Positions 18,192 to 27,785 of a stretch of 64,000 nucleotides of DNA are shown here, one piece after another. Both the position numbers and the translations under genes were made by a program. Location of the stretch: the NCBI GenBank assembly GCA_026184435.1, contig CP046447.1. One strand, 5' to 3'. Below the pieces are notes generated by a model. That model was not told the origin of the DNA, searched no databases, and saw only the letters and a program-made list of their open reading frames with translations. Position 1 is the first letter of the stretch. Each line of letters starts with the position of its first letter. This DNA comes from JAADFF01 sp013153035 (GTDB lineage Bacteria > Coprothermobacterota > Coprothermobacteria > Coprothermobacterales > JAADFF01).

Positions 18192-18866
18192 TTATGCTTT
18201 TCTGTACTTCACAGATGCTCCCATAACCTCTAGTCCATCTATATACTGATGCTCAGGTCTCTTGGTATACTTCTCACCCTTCTTGAGTTTAGTGGCGAGG
18301 TCCTTTAGTGGTAGGTGAAAACTTGTTGAATCCAAATCTTCTCTATACCTATAAATGGCAATACGCTTACCTGAAGGGGTATCAAACATCATCTCAAGTG
18401 TCTCCTCCACATACGGGATGGCTATCTCATAGTAGACATTAGTACCAGAAACACGAGGTACATCTCCAGCTTGTATGATAGCCTTTATTTGCTCTTTGCT
18501 CAGATGCTCTGTGTAGCTCTCTGTCTGGGTGGTGTATTCGACTTCTCCCTCTTCATTTTCTACCTCTACTGTCTCCTCTACCTCCGTAACAAGCCTGATA
18601 TCAACATACTCCTCAGGGTTTTCTATGCCTAGCTTGGCAAAATTCTCCTTAATCGATTTTATCTTCTGACCGGCGAATGCCTCCGTAAGCTGTGTATAAG
18701 AGCGGTTTTTCTTTATCTCCATAGTATAACGAAAATCGACCAGTGTACCTGTCCAGCCTTCTCTGTATACGACTTTTCTCTTGAAGATATCTGCCAGCTT
18801 ATACAACACAACAAAAAGAATATATACCGCCACAATAACGAGTATCCAGAAAAGAACTTTACCCAT
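18192..18866 (-). CDS. Membrane-anchored protein of unknown function
   Basis: The 224-aa product has one N-terminal membrane helix (about residues 3-24) and a hydrophilic, highly charged remainder with an EVEETVEVENEEGEVEY acidic stretch near the middle. No family is recognised. The start is ATG at 18866, 8 nt after AGGAGG. It lies 50 nt after the stalk-domain protein gene at 18917, separated by a terminator (18889-18910) that may allow partial read-through, and ends in its own terminator. Location among cell-surface genes suggests an envelope role, which is only an inference. Confidence 0.65.
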   Translation of the reverse strand: MGKVLFWILVIVAVYILFVVLYKLADIFKRKVVYREGWTGTLVDFRYTMEIKKNRSYTQLTEAFAGQKIKSIKENFAKLGIENPEEYVDIRLVTEVEETVEVENEEGEVEYTTQTESYTEHLSKEQIKAIIQAGDVPRVSGTNVYYEIAIPYVEETLEMMFDTPSGKRIAIYRYREDLDSTSFHLPLKDLATKLKKGEKYTKRPEHQYIDGLEVMGASVKYRKA

Positions 18867-18888
18867 ACATATCACCTCCTAAAAACAC

Positions 18889-18910
18889 AAAAAGGGGGCA
18901 CATGGCCCCC
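18889..18910 (-). terminator. Terminator of the stalk-domain protein gene at 18917
   Basis: On the minus strand: GGGGGC, CATGT loop, GCCCCC, then TTTTT. It lies 6 nt past the stop codon. Confidence 0.88.
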
Positions 18911-18916
18911 TATCTC

Positions 18917-20758
18917 TCATTGAGATGGATATCTATCTGGAAGATACTTAATAATGGCTTTTTTGTAATAAAAGTCCCACTGCACTTCAGCACCCAGTGC
19001 CTCGGCCACAAACCTTAGAGGCACCATTGTTCTATTATTTACTATCTGGGGTGGTATACCTGATGGCATCTTGTATTGTTTACCATCAACCTTACCTATC
19101 GGGTTGTCTATCCACATCTCGACGGTATGACCGTTTAGCTGTATAGTGACCTTTCTCTCTTTACCGTCCCATCCAACTTTAGCACCAAGTGGCTCGGAAA
19201 TATGTCTTACTGGCACAAGCATTCTGCCACCAATAATCTGAGCCGGAACATCTACATCTTTAGATACATCTTTACCGTCACGATAGGCTTTAATGTGCTT
19301 ATCACCGAGCTTTACCTCAAGGTAGGCGTTACCGGGTATGTACTTGTACTTTGCATTCTGATATATGGCACCGAAAAACCAGTCGGCAAGCCATTTGTAG
19401 CGGAATGTGCGAGAGGCATAGCAAGGATTTAAGAAACCATCGGGCACACCATAGACTTTTTCTGCAAGTGCCCTATCAACAGCAGGAACACGGTTCCAGT
19501 CATAGGTATCTTCAAACTGAAGACCCCTGTTTATAAAGTCACTATAGCTACCAGCACAGGCATAGCCATTTTCAAAGTAATCGGTAGTGTGCACTTTACC
19601 CTCGTTGTCTGTATACTGTCTTTGTACTCCCACTGTCCAGAACTGAGAGGTTTGTGGTTCATACTTATCCCAAGCATAGTAATATTCATATGCTCTGCCA
19701 GAAAATACAGGACCCCATGGAATAGAAGGATATTCCACAATAAAGGCCCTTAATGTATCGTCATCTTGACGAATCCATTGCCCTTTTTTTATGACCTTAA
19801 CAGGTTCAATCTCTGCACCAATATTGCCAACAAGTAAGTTTTTCACCATATCACTGCCAGATGCATATGGTATGAAATAGTTACTATAACCTGGGCCTTT
19901 AACAAGTCTAAGGTAAGAACCATTGTATGGGGTTTTGTATACATAACCGACAACATCTTCACTGGTTCTATAACCTCTACCGGGCAACAACACAAAATAC
20001 ACATATCCCTCATCGGCAAGAAGAGGGGAATCTTCCCATAGAATGCGAACCCAACCTGACTGAGAAACATAGTAAGAGTACTGTGGGAAATCAACAGATA
20101 GATAGTACTTCCCATCTCCAGCTGTCATCACCCAATAACTCAGACGTGACTCATACGCAATCACAGTGCCATCTGGGTCAGGAATATTCAATGGCTTTAT
20201 ATCCAGCTTGGCAGACTTGTACCATACATTGAGATCCCTTACTGCCGTGTACTCAAGGGCAAGATATACCTTTGTCTTGGCAAACTGGCTCTTCGCCCAT
20301 GCCTTAAACCCTACATCAGACCCACCCCAGAATGGTGGAGCATCGATGACAAGAAATAGCTGAGACGGAAACTCTGTATATTCCTCCTTGTCGCCGGAAT
20401 TCTTGAGCGATTGTTCCTGACGATACTCTAACTGGTCGGGAAAAGAGGTCCAAACAGAAACACTTGTGTCAAACTCGTCTAAATCGTCCTCCCACTGCAC
20501 TGTCTTAGATAGACCCTCCGCATTTATAACGGCTGTATACTTCAAATGTAAGGGCCACGCATCGTTCCAATCTTTACTAATAGATAGCTCATAGCTAATC
20601 TTTACATGAACAGGCTTATCTCCATAAACCCGCGGAAATGTGGCCTCTATGGTGCCTGTCTTGACATATTCATTATCTGAGGCAAACACCATGTTGGCTA
20701 CTGGCAATGTCATGACAACAAGCGATAAAATGATAGTCATTATCACCCATTTTTTCAT
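18917..20758 (-). CDS. Secreted copper-amine-oxidase-like stalk-domain protein
   Basis: The 613-aa protein has a signal peptide (IMTIILSLVVMTLPVANMVFA) and a large beta-rich extracellular region of unknown type (about residues 30-470). It ends with the tandem 'copper amine oxidase N-terminal' stalk domain: GGRMLVPVRHISEPLGAKVGW and, about 60 residues on, NNRTMVPLRFVAEALGAEVQW, each ending in a V-x-W-D strand. This domain is a surface-protein stalk or adhesion module and is not an oxidase. ATG at 20758 lies 8 nt after GGGGG. It is divergent from the HD-GYP gene at 20882. Two larger proteins in the window (24689, 27786) end in the same domain. Confidence 0.86.
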   Translation of the reverse strand: MKKWVIMTIILSLVVMTLPVANMVFASDNEYVKTGTIEATFPRVYGDKPVHVKISYELSISKDWNDAWPLHLKYTAVINAEGLSKTVQWEDDLDEFDTSVSVWTSFPDQLEYRQEQSLKNSGDKEEYTEFPSQLFLVIDAPPFWGGSDVGFKAWAKSQFAKTKVYLALEYTAVRDLNVWYKSAKLDIKPLNIPDPDGTVIAYESRLSYWVMTAGDGKYYLSVDFPQYSYYVSQSGWVRILWEDSPLLADEGYVYFVLLPGRGYRTSEDVVGYVYKTPYNGSYLRLVKGPGYSNYFIPYASGSDMVKNLLVGNIGAEIEPVKVIKKGQWIRQDDDTLRAFIVEYPSIPWGPVFSGRAYEYYYAWDKYEPQTSQFWTVGVQRQYTDNEGKVHTTDYFENGYACAGSYSDFINRGLQFEDTYDWNRVPAVDRALAEKVYGVPDGFLNPCYASRTFRYKWLADWFFGAIYQNAKYKYIPGNAYLEVKLGDKHIKAYRDGKDVSKDVDVPAQIIGGRMLVPVRHISEPLGAKVGWDGKERKVTIQLNGHTVEMWIDNPIGKVDGKQYKMPSGIPPQIVNNRTMVPLRFVAEALGAEVQWDFYYKKAIIKYLPDRYPSQ

Positions 20759-20881
20759 AAACATCACCCCCAATATCTATTATATGAAGGGCTATATTTA
20801 TAAACATGTCTAGATATCGGCCAATTAATAAACCTTTTTATATCCCAGACAGTAGAATATAGAGAGGGAGGTACAACACAT

Positions 20882-22987
20882 ATGACAGATATAAACATAC
20901 GTAATCTTATAGAAGAATTTGTTAGAAACTATACCAAGACAGAAGTAGAAGAGTGGATAGTCAAAGAGTTTGAGAAATCCATACCATGTATCGGCAGTGC
21001 TTTTGCCCGCAACATAGAAAGCACAGGTATGATCTACTACACCGTACTTAGGGGAATATATAAGGGTAGAGAAATACCTTATCTGAAGAAAGAAGGGCGA
21101 TTAACCGACTATGTTATGAAAACAAGGCAACCATTTATGTTCAATACTATGAATGACCTTCCAGAAGGAATAAAACTAAAAAGTTCAGGTAACCCAGAAA
21201 ACAAGTATCTATTCATACCCCTCGGTCCCGAAAGAGATCTTATAGGAAGACAACCTAAGGTGCACGGTATTGTTATACTGGCCAGAAAGGGTAACCCATT
21301 TACAGAGGAAGATCTCAGCAAAGCCCGAGATTTGCAACGCACACTGGGAATCATATTAGACTCCTACCTTAATGCCATATTTTTAAAGAAAATTACCACA
21401 GCAACAGAGAAGGGGAAAAACTTAATACTTCAATCTATCAGAGAAAATTTATCTATTAGGGAAATCACCCACAAATACCTTGAAATAGCTATAGAACTTA
21501 TAGATGCTGCAGAAAAGGGCTCTGTACTTATAGAAACACCACTTGGAATGAAGTTCATTGCGGCTTTAGGATACAATGAAGACATACTTCTAAACTTGCC
21601 ACCTCTCGATCCACAAATAACCAAGATCCAGTGGTATGGAATGGGAGAAGATAAACTCAATCAGGGTATACCACGCATCATCACAGATAAAGAACTGAAA
21701 GCATTTAGAACTAAAGATCCTTTAACCAACATCTTACCAGAAGCACTTGATCTACGTTCCAATCTTATGATACCTGTAGTTGTCAAAGGTCGCATGCTAC
21801 TTGAAGTTAATCTTGACAACTTTTCAGAGGCAACGGCATTTGATGACATGGATATAGAGATAGCTAAACACCTGGCAACATATATGACAGCATCATATGA
21901 GCTGATTGTTAGAGGTATAGAAAACGATAGAAATGGAGCTATGATAAAGCAGTTAACATCACTAATGGAAAACTTTTCACAATCTACCACAAATCTCCAC
22001 ATTAAAGATATTTTCCTCCACTCTGTTGTTGAAGGTGTTGATGTGCTAAAACCATATGCCGTACTATCAACATCTGACAAAAGACAATTTCAGACAAGAA
22101 TACTCTATGGAAAAGAAGATCACCGGCTCGAAGAAATCTTTAAGCAAATATGCCATGAGCTTCTACATTCAGACAAACAATATGATGTTTTTATGGAATC
22201 TCACTACAGCATACTTGTGTACAAGCAAACAGAAGAAATTGACGGAGATAAAATCTCTTTCTTCTTGGGGTTTGCCAAATACCATGATATTTGGACAGAA
22301 ACCGATATTCATCATGTAATCAATACCATTAAAGTCAGTGCCCTTCTTGCCAAAAATGTTGTATATATGCAGGAAATATCGGCCACTCAAGAAGATACCC
22401 TAAGTCTTTTGGGTAAAGCCCTTGAATTTAGAGATCTGGAAACCAAAGGTCATACAGAACGCACGGCATATATGACATCTATTATGGCCGATGCCATCAA
22501 CTTTCCAGATAAGAAAGGCATCATGTGGGGTGCATATGTACACGATATAGGCAAAATAGCCATACCCGATTACATACTCCTCAAACCGGGCAAGCTAACA
22601 AAGGAAGAATTCGAAATTATGAAAAAGCATGTTATATATGGCTATAGACTACTATCCGGCATTAGACGCATACCCCAGACAACACTCAATGTGGTGAAAT
22701 ATCACCACGAAAAGTGGGATGGCACAGGATATCCTGAGGGATTAAAAGGAGAAGAAATACCCCTTGAGGCGCGCATATTTGCCATTATCGATGTCTTTGA
22801 TGCCCTTATATCTAAGCGACCATACAAAGAGGCATGGCCTATAGACAAGGCCATATCGGTTATCAAAGAGGGCAAAGGCAAACATTTTGACCCTTATATT
22901 GTAGATACATTTTTAGACCTGATAGCAAACACAGATCTTGTAGATAAACTGAAAGACATTACAGAGAAAGCGTACAGAGAAGAATAA
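20882..22987 (+). CDS. GAF/HD-GYP cyclic-di-nucleotide phosphodiesterase, isolated copy
   Basis: The 701-aa cytosolic protein has an N-terminal GAF-like domain (about residues 10-165), a second GAF-like domain (about 195-345; IETPLGMKFIAALGY, RSNLMIPVVVKGRMLLEVN), a weaker third sensory segment (about 370-490) and an HD-GYP domain (about 505-690). The catalytic residues are intact: H524 in KGHTERTA, H554-D555 in HDIGK, H608-H609-E610 with DGTGYP, and DVFDAL. HD-GYP enzymes hydrolyse cyclic di-GMP or related dinucleotides. This is the only copy of six with a full GYP motif. GGGAGG lies about 10 nt before the start. Five paralogues follow in tandem from 35806. Confidence 0.92.
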   Translation: MTDINIRNLIEEFVRNYTKTEVEEWIVKEFEKSIPCIGSAFARNIESTGMIYYTVLRGIYKGREIPYLKKEGRLTDYVMKTRQPFMFNTMNDLPEGIKLKSSGNPENKYLFIPLGPERDLIGRQPKVHGIVILARKGNPFTEEDLSKARDLQRTLGIILDSYLNAIFLKKITTATEKGKNLILQSIRENLSIREITHKYLEIAIELIDAAEKGSVLIETPLGMKFIAALGYNEDILLNLPPLDPQITKIQWYGMGEDKLNQGIPRIITDKELKAFRTKDPLTNILPEALDLRSNLMIPVVVKGRMLLEVNLDNFSEATAFDDMDIEIAKHLATYMTASYELIVRGIENDRNGAMIKQLTSLMENFSQSTTNLHIKDIFLHSVVEGVDVLKPYAVLSTSDKRQFQTRILYGKEDHRLEEIFKQICHELLHSDKQYDVFMESHYSILVYKQTEEIDGDKISFFLGFAKYHDIWTETDIHHVINTIKVSALLAKNVVYMQEISATQEDTLSLLGKALEFRDLETKGHTERTAYMTSIMADAINFPDKKGIMWGAYVHDIGKIAIPDYILLKPGKLTKEEFEIMKKHVIYGYRLLSGIRRIPQTTLNVVKYHHEKWDGTGYPEGLKGEEIPLEARIFAIIDVFDALISKRPYKEAWPIDKAISVIKEGKGKHFDPYIVDTFLDLIANTDLVDKLKDITEKAYREE

Positions 22988-23010
22988 AAAGGGCAACCTA
23001 AAGGTTGCCC
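22986..23010 (-). terminator. Terminator of the SLH protein gene
   Basis: GGGCAACC (22991-22998) pairs with GGTTGCCC (23003-23010). The T-tract is on the minus strand (TTTTT at 22986-22990), so it serves the gene at 23038; the plus-strand HD-GYP gene may use the stem poorly. Confidence 0.75.
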
Positions 23011-23037
23011 CCAAAGGAGATATGCACGGGTTACTTG

Positions 23038-24606
23038 TTATTTACTTGTAGTTTTGTAAAGAACACCAAGCATCTTGGCAAGCTCTGACACCTTCACATG
23101 GTTTCTCCCCCTAAAAGTACCATCAGGATATCCGCTCACAAGACCTATCCACTCCCCATAGCACACGTACTTGGCATACCACTCATTGCCCGTCATATCT
23201 TTGAAGAGTCTACACGGCCTTTTCATCATTGCAAAGTTAAAGTTATATATCTTCTCAAGGACCCTAATCATAAGGACAACAGACTCCGCACGGGTAACTG
23301 ACCGAAGCAACCGAACAGTACCATCGGGATAGCCCACAACAATACCCTTATCTTTCAAGGTTTGAAGCACACTCTCCATATAGTAATATGGTCTGACATC
23401 GGCAAAAACCCTGTCTACCACAGATATAGGTTCAAGCCCTGATGCCATAAATACCCCCCACAGCACTTGATTCCTCGTAGCGTATGCATCCCATACAATC
23501 CCATCTTTCGAAGCGGGAACAACAAAACCATATATATCCTTCACATACTTTTCAAGCCACTTTGGAATATCTGTCATTTTCATCTCCTTCTCAAAGTAGA
23601 GAGGAAAGGCCATATGATACTTGGCAGATGGCACTTGTATTGTAAGACCATCTACTTTTAACTGAAATGGTTGATTTTTCAAGATAACAATGTATGTGGG
23701 ATAGTAATCGGGCCGATTTTCCATAGGTACGGCCATTTTGTATGATTGAGGTTTTTCTATCGATGCGGGCCTCACATCTGAAGCGCGACCAGAGCGAACA
23801 TTGGCATTTTGGTCCCAACGAAAAGAAGCCACAAGTACCTGCTCACCGGGAGCCAATGTTAGCATGCCACCAGAGATAAAGTGAAGATATTGATCTTTGT
23901 CGTATTGGCTGGTATATGCCATATAAGAGGCATGACCTCCCAAAATATCAAGGTCAAAGTGAAAACCGGATACAGACAATGTAGAATTTCCTACATTCTT
24001 CACATAGAAATCTATGGCCACTGTAGCACCATCGGTAATAATATAGCTCTTCACATCGGCCTGTATCTGGAATGATCTATAAACATCGGTAAGTGGTGTA
24101 AAATTGGGACGCTTCGTCTTCTGTAAAATAGATTTACGGGCATCAATGATACCACTAATACCTATCCCTTTACCTGCCATTAGCTTAGCATCAAGCTGAT
24201 ACACACCATATGGCACTGTGACAGTATCAGAGCCAAGGGATATTGTTTCCCCCGCCTTTACATGCACGGGGGTAATAACCTGTAGAAACATTTTTCCATC
24301 GGCATAGTGATAAGAAAAATCATTTCCTTTTAGCCAATAGTCAAACCTCTGAGAGGTATTAAATGTAAGCTCTACATCGTTTTCTCCTTTAATTTTCAGA
24401 TAAAAAGCTATTTTCAAAGATACACTATCATCTTGCATATCTACGACAGACACGCTGGCTGTCATCTCCAAAGACATTGGGCCAGAATGGGGAGCTGGAA
24501 CCAGAGGCATGCTCGTAGATTTATCATAGGCATAAGAAGAGGGTATTATCATAGACACTACAATGGAAAAAACCAGTAACACCTTCATCATATTCGCTAT
24601 CTTCAC
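23038..24606 (-). CDS. Secreted protein with C-terminal SLH domains
   Basis: The 522-aa product has a signal peptide (MMKVLLVFSIVVSMIIPSS region, cleavage after SYA), a long beta-rich ectodomain (about 30-390), and two S-layer-homology repeats at the C-terminus: FADVRPYYYMESVLQTLKDK with VGYPDGT, and FKDMTGNEWYAKYV with SGYPDGTFRG. SLH repeats bind cell-wall polymers and anchor surface proteins; three copies are more usual than two. The start is GTG at 24606, 8 nt after GGAGG; the longer frame from 24642 would place the ribosome site inside the gene. It is separated from the operon upstream by a terminator. Confidence 0.85.
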   Translation of the reverse strand: MKIANMMKVLLVFSIVVSMIIPSSYAYDKSTSMPLVPAPHSGPMSLEMTASVSVVDMQDDSVSLKIAFYLKIKGENDVELTFNTSQRFDYWLKGNDFSYHYADGKMFLQVITPVHVKAGETISLGSDTVTVPYGVYQLDAKLMAGKGIGISGIIDARKSILQKTKRPNFTPLTDVYRSFQIQADVKSYIITDGATVAIDFYVKNVGNSTLSVSGFHFDLDILGGHASYMAYTSQYDKDQYLHFISGGMLTLAPGEQVLVASFRWDQNANVRSGRASDVRPASIEKPQSYKMAVPMENRPDYYPTYIVILKNQPFQLKVDGLTIQVPSAKYHMAFPLYFEKEMKMTDIPKWLEKYVKDIYGFVVPASKDGIVWDAYATRNQVLWGVFMASGLEPISVVDRVFADVRPYYYMESVLQTLKDKGIVVGYPDGTVRLLRSVTRAESVVLMIRVLEKIYNFNFAMMKRPCRLFKDMTGNEWYAKYVCYGEWIGLVSGYPDGTFRGRNHVKVSELAKMLGVLYKTTSK

Positions 24607-24659
24607 ATCAACCACCTCCGTACATGTATACGGAAGAAACAAAGAAAGGTATCATCTAT

Positions 24660-24683
24660 AAAAAAGGGGGCCAAATGGCCCCC
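24660..24683 (-). terminator. Terminator of the stalk-protein operon
   Basis: On the minus strand: GGGGGCC, ATT-containing loop, GGCCCCC, then TTTTTT, six nt past the stop at 24689. It closes the operon that begins near 32500. Confidence 0.9.
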
Positions 24684-24688
24684 TGATA

Positions 24689-27600
24689 TCACCTTTCTAT
24701 GGTAACTTTTCGCTCTGCGCCGTCCCAGAACACCTTTGCACCGAATATTTCGCTTATAAACCTCACAGGAACAAAAGTGCGGTTTTGATAAATAAATGGT
24801 ACCCCCATGTTCTGACCTTTATAGTTTTTCAAATCAATCATATATGCCTGCTTTCCTTCATCCTCTATCTTAACCTTACTGCTACCGGGATAAACCTCAT
24901 ATGTACCGTGCATCTCTGGTTTAGATTTAGGCATGTATAGATAAACACTCCTTGTAAACTTCTCCCCATTATCTGCAAAAATCTCTCCCGTAATCCTAAT
25001 CGTTCTTGTATGACTATCCCATTTAACCTCAAATCCCATAGCTTCCAATACAAACCTCAATGGAACAACCGTTCTATTAACTACCGGGTCAATAAAGGGT
25101 GCAACATCCATTGTTCCCTTCTGCCCGTTCAGTATATAATCTCTTCTACCTATCCAAATTTCTATCTTGTCATATATCTCTATCACAAAATCAACCGTAT
25201 CGGAACAATTGCCGGCCACACAGAACCTTGCACTTATATGGTGTTTACCCCTTTCATTGAGAAGCAAGTCTATTTTGTTATCACCGGGCTTGACATCATA
25301 AGATACCTTTTTCTTTCCATCAATATCAAACTCAACAACACCTATAGTATTTACCTCCACATAGAAGCTAACATGTCTATCATATGTACGACTGGGAACA
25401 TCCTTAAGCACAGGAATAGGAACATGGTCAGATGGGTACTCTACAACAACAGGATCTGATAACTTAGAGGTATATCCATTAACCTTTATGGTTGCCTGTA
25501 CTGTATGCTTACCTTTATTGAAGACGGTAATAACATAGCTCTTTGTGCCTCCTGGATGATTTACAGTAAACATCTTTGTTCCATCAACATAGATTGACAG
25601 CTCACCGGGAGATGCACTAACCCAGATGGAAAAACTCTGGGAATATACATAAGGTGGAGCAATAATCTGCGGAGGAGCGGGAATTCTGACCACCTGTACC
25701 TTATTAGACATCTCACTCTCAGCGTCTCCATAGAATACCTTAACGGCAAGCTGATACTCACCTATCTTCTGGAGGGGAACTTTCACGGTAAAATTACCAC
25801 CTTCATGCCATACTCTATATATCTTCTCTGCAGGATAGGTCGACAAATTGTAAAACTGCAAATATCCTTTAGGAGCATTACCATTAACAATGACAAATGG
25901 AGTATCAACCGTATCGCTACTTACAGAGATAGATGGCTTATACATCTCTATTCTCTCAATAGTAACAGCATTGGAAAACTGAGAATAAGCATCTTCTGTC
26001 CCCGACGGAGCCTTTATACGAACCTTATAGGTTGCCAAACCAACTTCCTTCTGATAAACAACTATATTCTTCGTAGAAGTTCCTGCTGGTAGCTCGATTT
26101 CTCTCTCAAGGTTATCTCCTTTGTATAATTCAATCCAGGTATCAGTGGGAAATGCCTTGGGAAGGGTCATTTTTATAATAAACTTGGACTTTTCACTAAT
26201 CGATGAAGAGAGAACCTGCAACTGTGGCACAATCTTATTCATATCAATGAATTTTATGCATCGCCACTGTTCTTCTTTAGAATATCCCACTACAGAAGGT
26301 AGAAAATCTGTTGTCTTGATTTCACTCTGTACAAACACGTTTGTATATTCTCCATCATTCATAGGCAACTTCAGAAAAACCCTCTTGGTCATACCATTCT
26401 GGTCATCAATAGATATCGGTACAATAGCATTGGAAGATACAAAGTGAAGTAAGATTCTTCCTTGAAAATCTTGCTGAACATTAAGGGCAACAGTAGGTGA
26501 ATATGACACAACACATCCACTGGAATCTGACAGATAGCCTGGCTGCTCAACAAGATAAACACGAGGAAGAGGAATAGGAGCATAGAATTTAAGATAGTAG
26601 GGACCTTTATTGGCACTTGGTATAAGATACCAACCATTATTCACATAAGGATTATCCAGCTGTGCTTTATCCTCAACAAACTTATCATCTGTCTTTGATA
26701 CATAAAACGGAACATAAGCAGATGTTCCATTTTGGACTTTACTACTAGATGCCGTCATATTAAAGACTACAAAAGCATCTCCTTCATATGGAAGAGCATC
26801 TGAGGTTGCCTGTTTGTAATGATATACAAACACTCCATAGTCCTTAGATATGGGAAAACCTCCTATAACATTAACATATTCATGGCTATCTAAATCTACA
26901 TAGTCTCCAGATAAATTGAAGCTACTAGAAATAATACGAACATTGTTATTACTATCGGCAAATAGCAAAGCATACTTACCATCCCCAGATGTTATAAACG
27001 ACACCCCATGAGCAATCTTATCTAAGGTCAATGAAGTATTAAAAATATAATATTTATTGACATCACCTACAGCAGGATCTATTGTCAGGGCAATAATTCT
27101 AATAGAAGAAGCGTATTGACTATCACACCATCCTAAAACATCTAACCTTCTTGTGGTTTTATCTCCATACATATCAAGTGGCACTATATCACTGCTACAC
27201 AGAGAACTGCCTGCAGGAAAAGTTTCTTTTAACCACTTCATATAGATATTGCCACCTGAGGCAGCCAATGTTTCTATTCCAGAGAAATTCGTATCTCTTA
27301 TAAGAACACTTAATAAATCTCTGGTTTCGGCCGTATCAGAAGAGGCAAACGAAAAAGCCCTTATCTTTGCATCTTTCGTTACTTGCTTTATCTTAGCTTC
27401 TCCTATCTTTTTGCCATCGGTAGAGAACAATGCGGCATATACATCGCCACTAGAAGTATCTCTGTAAACAACCCAAAGCGCATCATTATCATATTTATCA
27501 ATGGTATAGAATTCATACTGTAAATCTGTTACACCCCATTTCATGGTTCCCTGTTGATCATAAGCATAAACACCGTCTCTTTTCACCAGATAATATGTAC

Positions 27601-27763
27601 CAGAAATTTCAATAATATCTCTAACTCCGCTAACACCCAACGCTGAGGTCTTAACTTTCAAAGCAACATTAACTTTCATATCATCTGATGCAAATACCCA
27701 AGAAGCTGTCAAAACCAATACCAAAACCACTATAAAGATGAAAAACTTTAACCCTCTTTTCAT
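24689..27763 (-). CDS. Large secreted stalk-domain protein, paralogue of 27786
   Basis: The 1024-aa protein has a signal peptide (FFIFIVVLVLVLTASWVFA), an N-terminal beta-propeller-like region (about 40-460; GVYAYDQQGTMKWG recalls PQQ/Kelch blades), several Ig-like beta modules (about 530-840; PGELSIYVDGTKMFTVNHPG type) and a C-terminal stalk domain (about 850-1024; VNRTVVPLRFVLEAMGFEVKW and QNRTFVPVRFISEIFGAKVFW). Domain order and sequence match the upstream gene at 27786, so the pair arose by duplication. GGGGG lies 7 nt before ATG. It is the last gene of the operon lipoprotein-stalk-stalk (32452 to 24689). A surface or filament role is likely; the ligand is unknown. Confidence 0.83.
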   Translation of the reverse strand: MKRGLKFFIFIVVLVLVLTASWVFASDDMKVNVALKVKTSALGVSGVRDIIEISGTYYLVKRDGVYAYDQQGTMKWGVTDLQYEFYTIDKYDNDALWVVYRDTSSGDVYAALFSTDGKKIGEAKIKQVTKDAKIRAFSFASSDTAETRDLLSVLIRDTNFSGIETLAASGGNIYMKWLKETFPAGSSLCSSDIVPLDMYGDKTTRRLDVLGWCDSQYASSIRIIALTIDPAVGDVNKYYIFNTSLTLDKIAHGVSFITSGDGKYALLFADSNNNVRIISSSFNLSGDYVDLDSHEYVNVIGGFPISKDYGVFVYHYKQATSDALPYEGDAFVVFNMTASSSKVQNGTSAYVPFYVSKTDDKFVEDKAQLDNPYVNNGWYLIPSANKGPYYLKFYAPIPLPRVYLVEQPGYLSDSSGCVVSYSPTVALNVQQDFQGRILLHFVSSNAIVPISIDDQNGMTKRVFLKLPMNDGEYTNVFVQSEIKTTDFLPSVVGYSKEEQWRCIKFIDMNKIVPQLQVLSSSISEKSKFIIKMTLPKAFPTDTWIELYKGDNLEREIELPAGTSTKNIVVYQKEVGLATYKVRIKAPSGTEDAYSQFSNAVTIERIEMYKPSISVSSDTVDTPFVIVNGNAPKGYLQFYNLSTYPAEKIYRVWHEGGNFTVKVPLQKIGEYQLAVKVFYGDAESEMSNKVQVVRIPAPPQIIAPPYVYSQSFSIWVSASPGELSIYVDGTKMFTVNHPGGTKSYVITVFNKGKHTVQATIKVNGYTSKLSDPVVVEYPSDHVPIPVLKDVPSRTYDRHVSFYVEVNTIGVVEFDIDGKKKVSYDVKPGDNKIDLLLNERGKHHISARFCVAGNCSDTVDFVIEIYDKIEIWIGRRDYILNGQKGTMDVAPFIDPVVNRTVVPLRFVLEAMGFEVKWDSHTRTIRITGEIFADNGEKFTRSVYLYMPKSKPEMHGTYEVYPGSSKVKIEDEGKQAYMIDLKNYKGQNMGVPFIYQNRTFVPVRFISEIFGAKVFWDGAERKVTIER

Positions 27764-27785
27764 AACTGCACCCCCTTTATTTAAA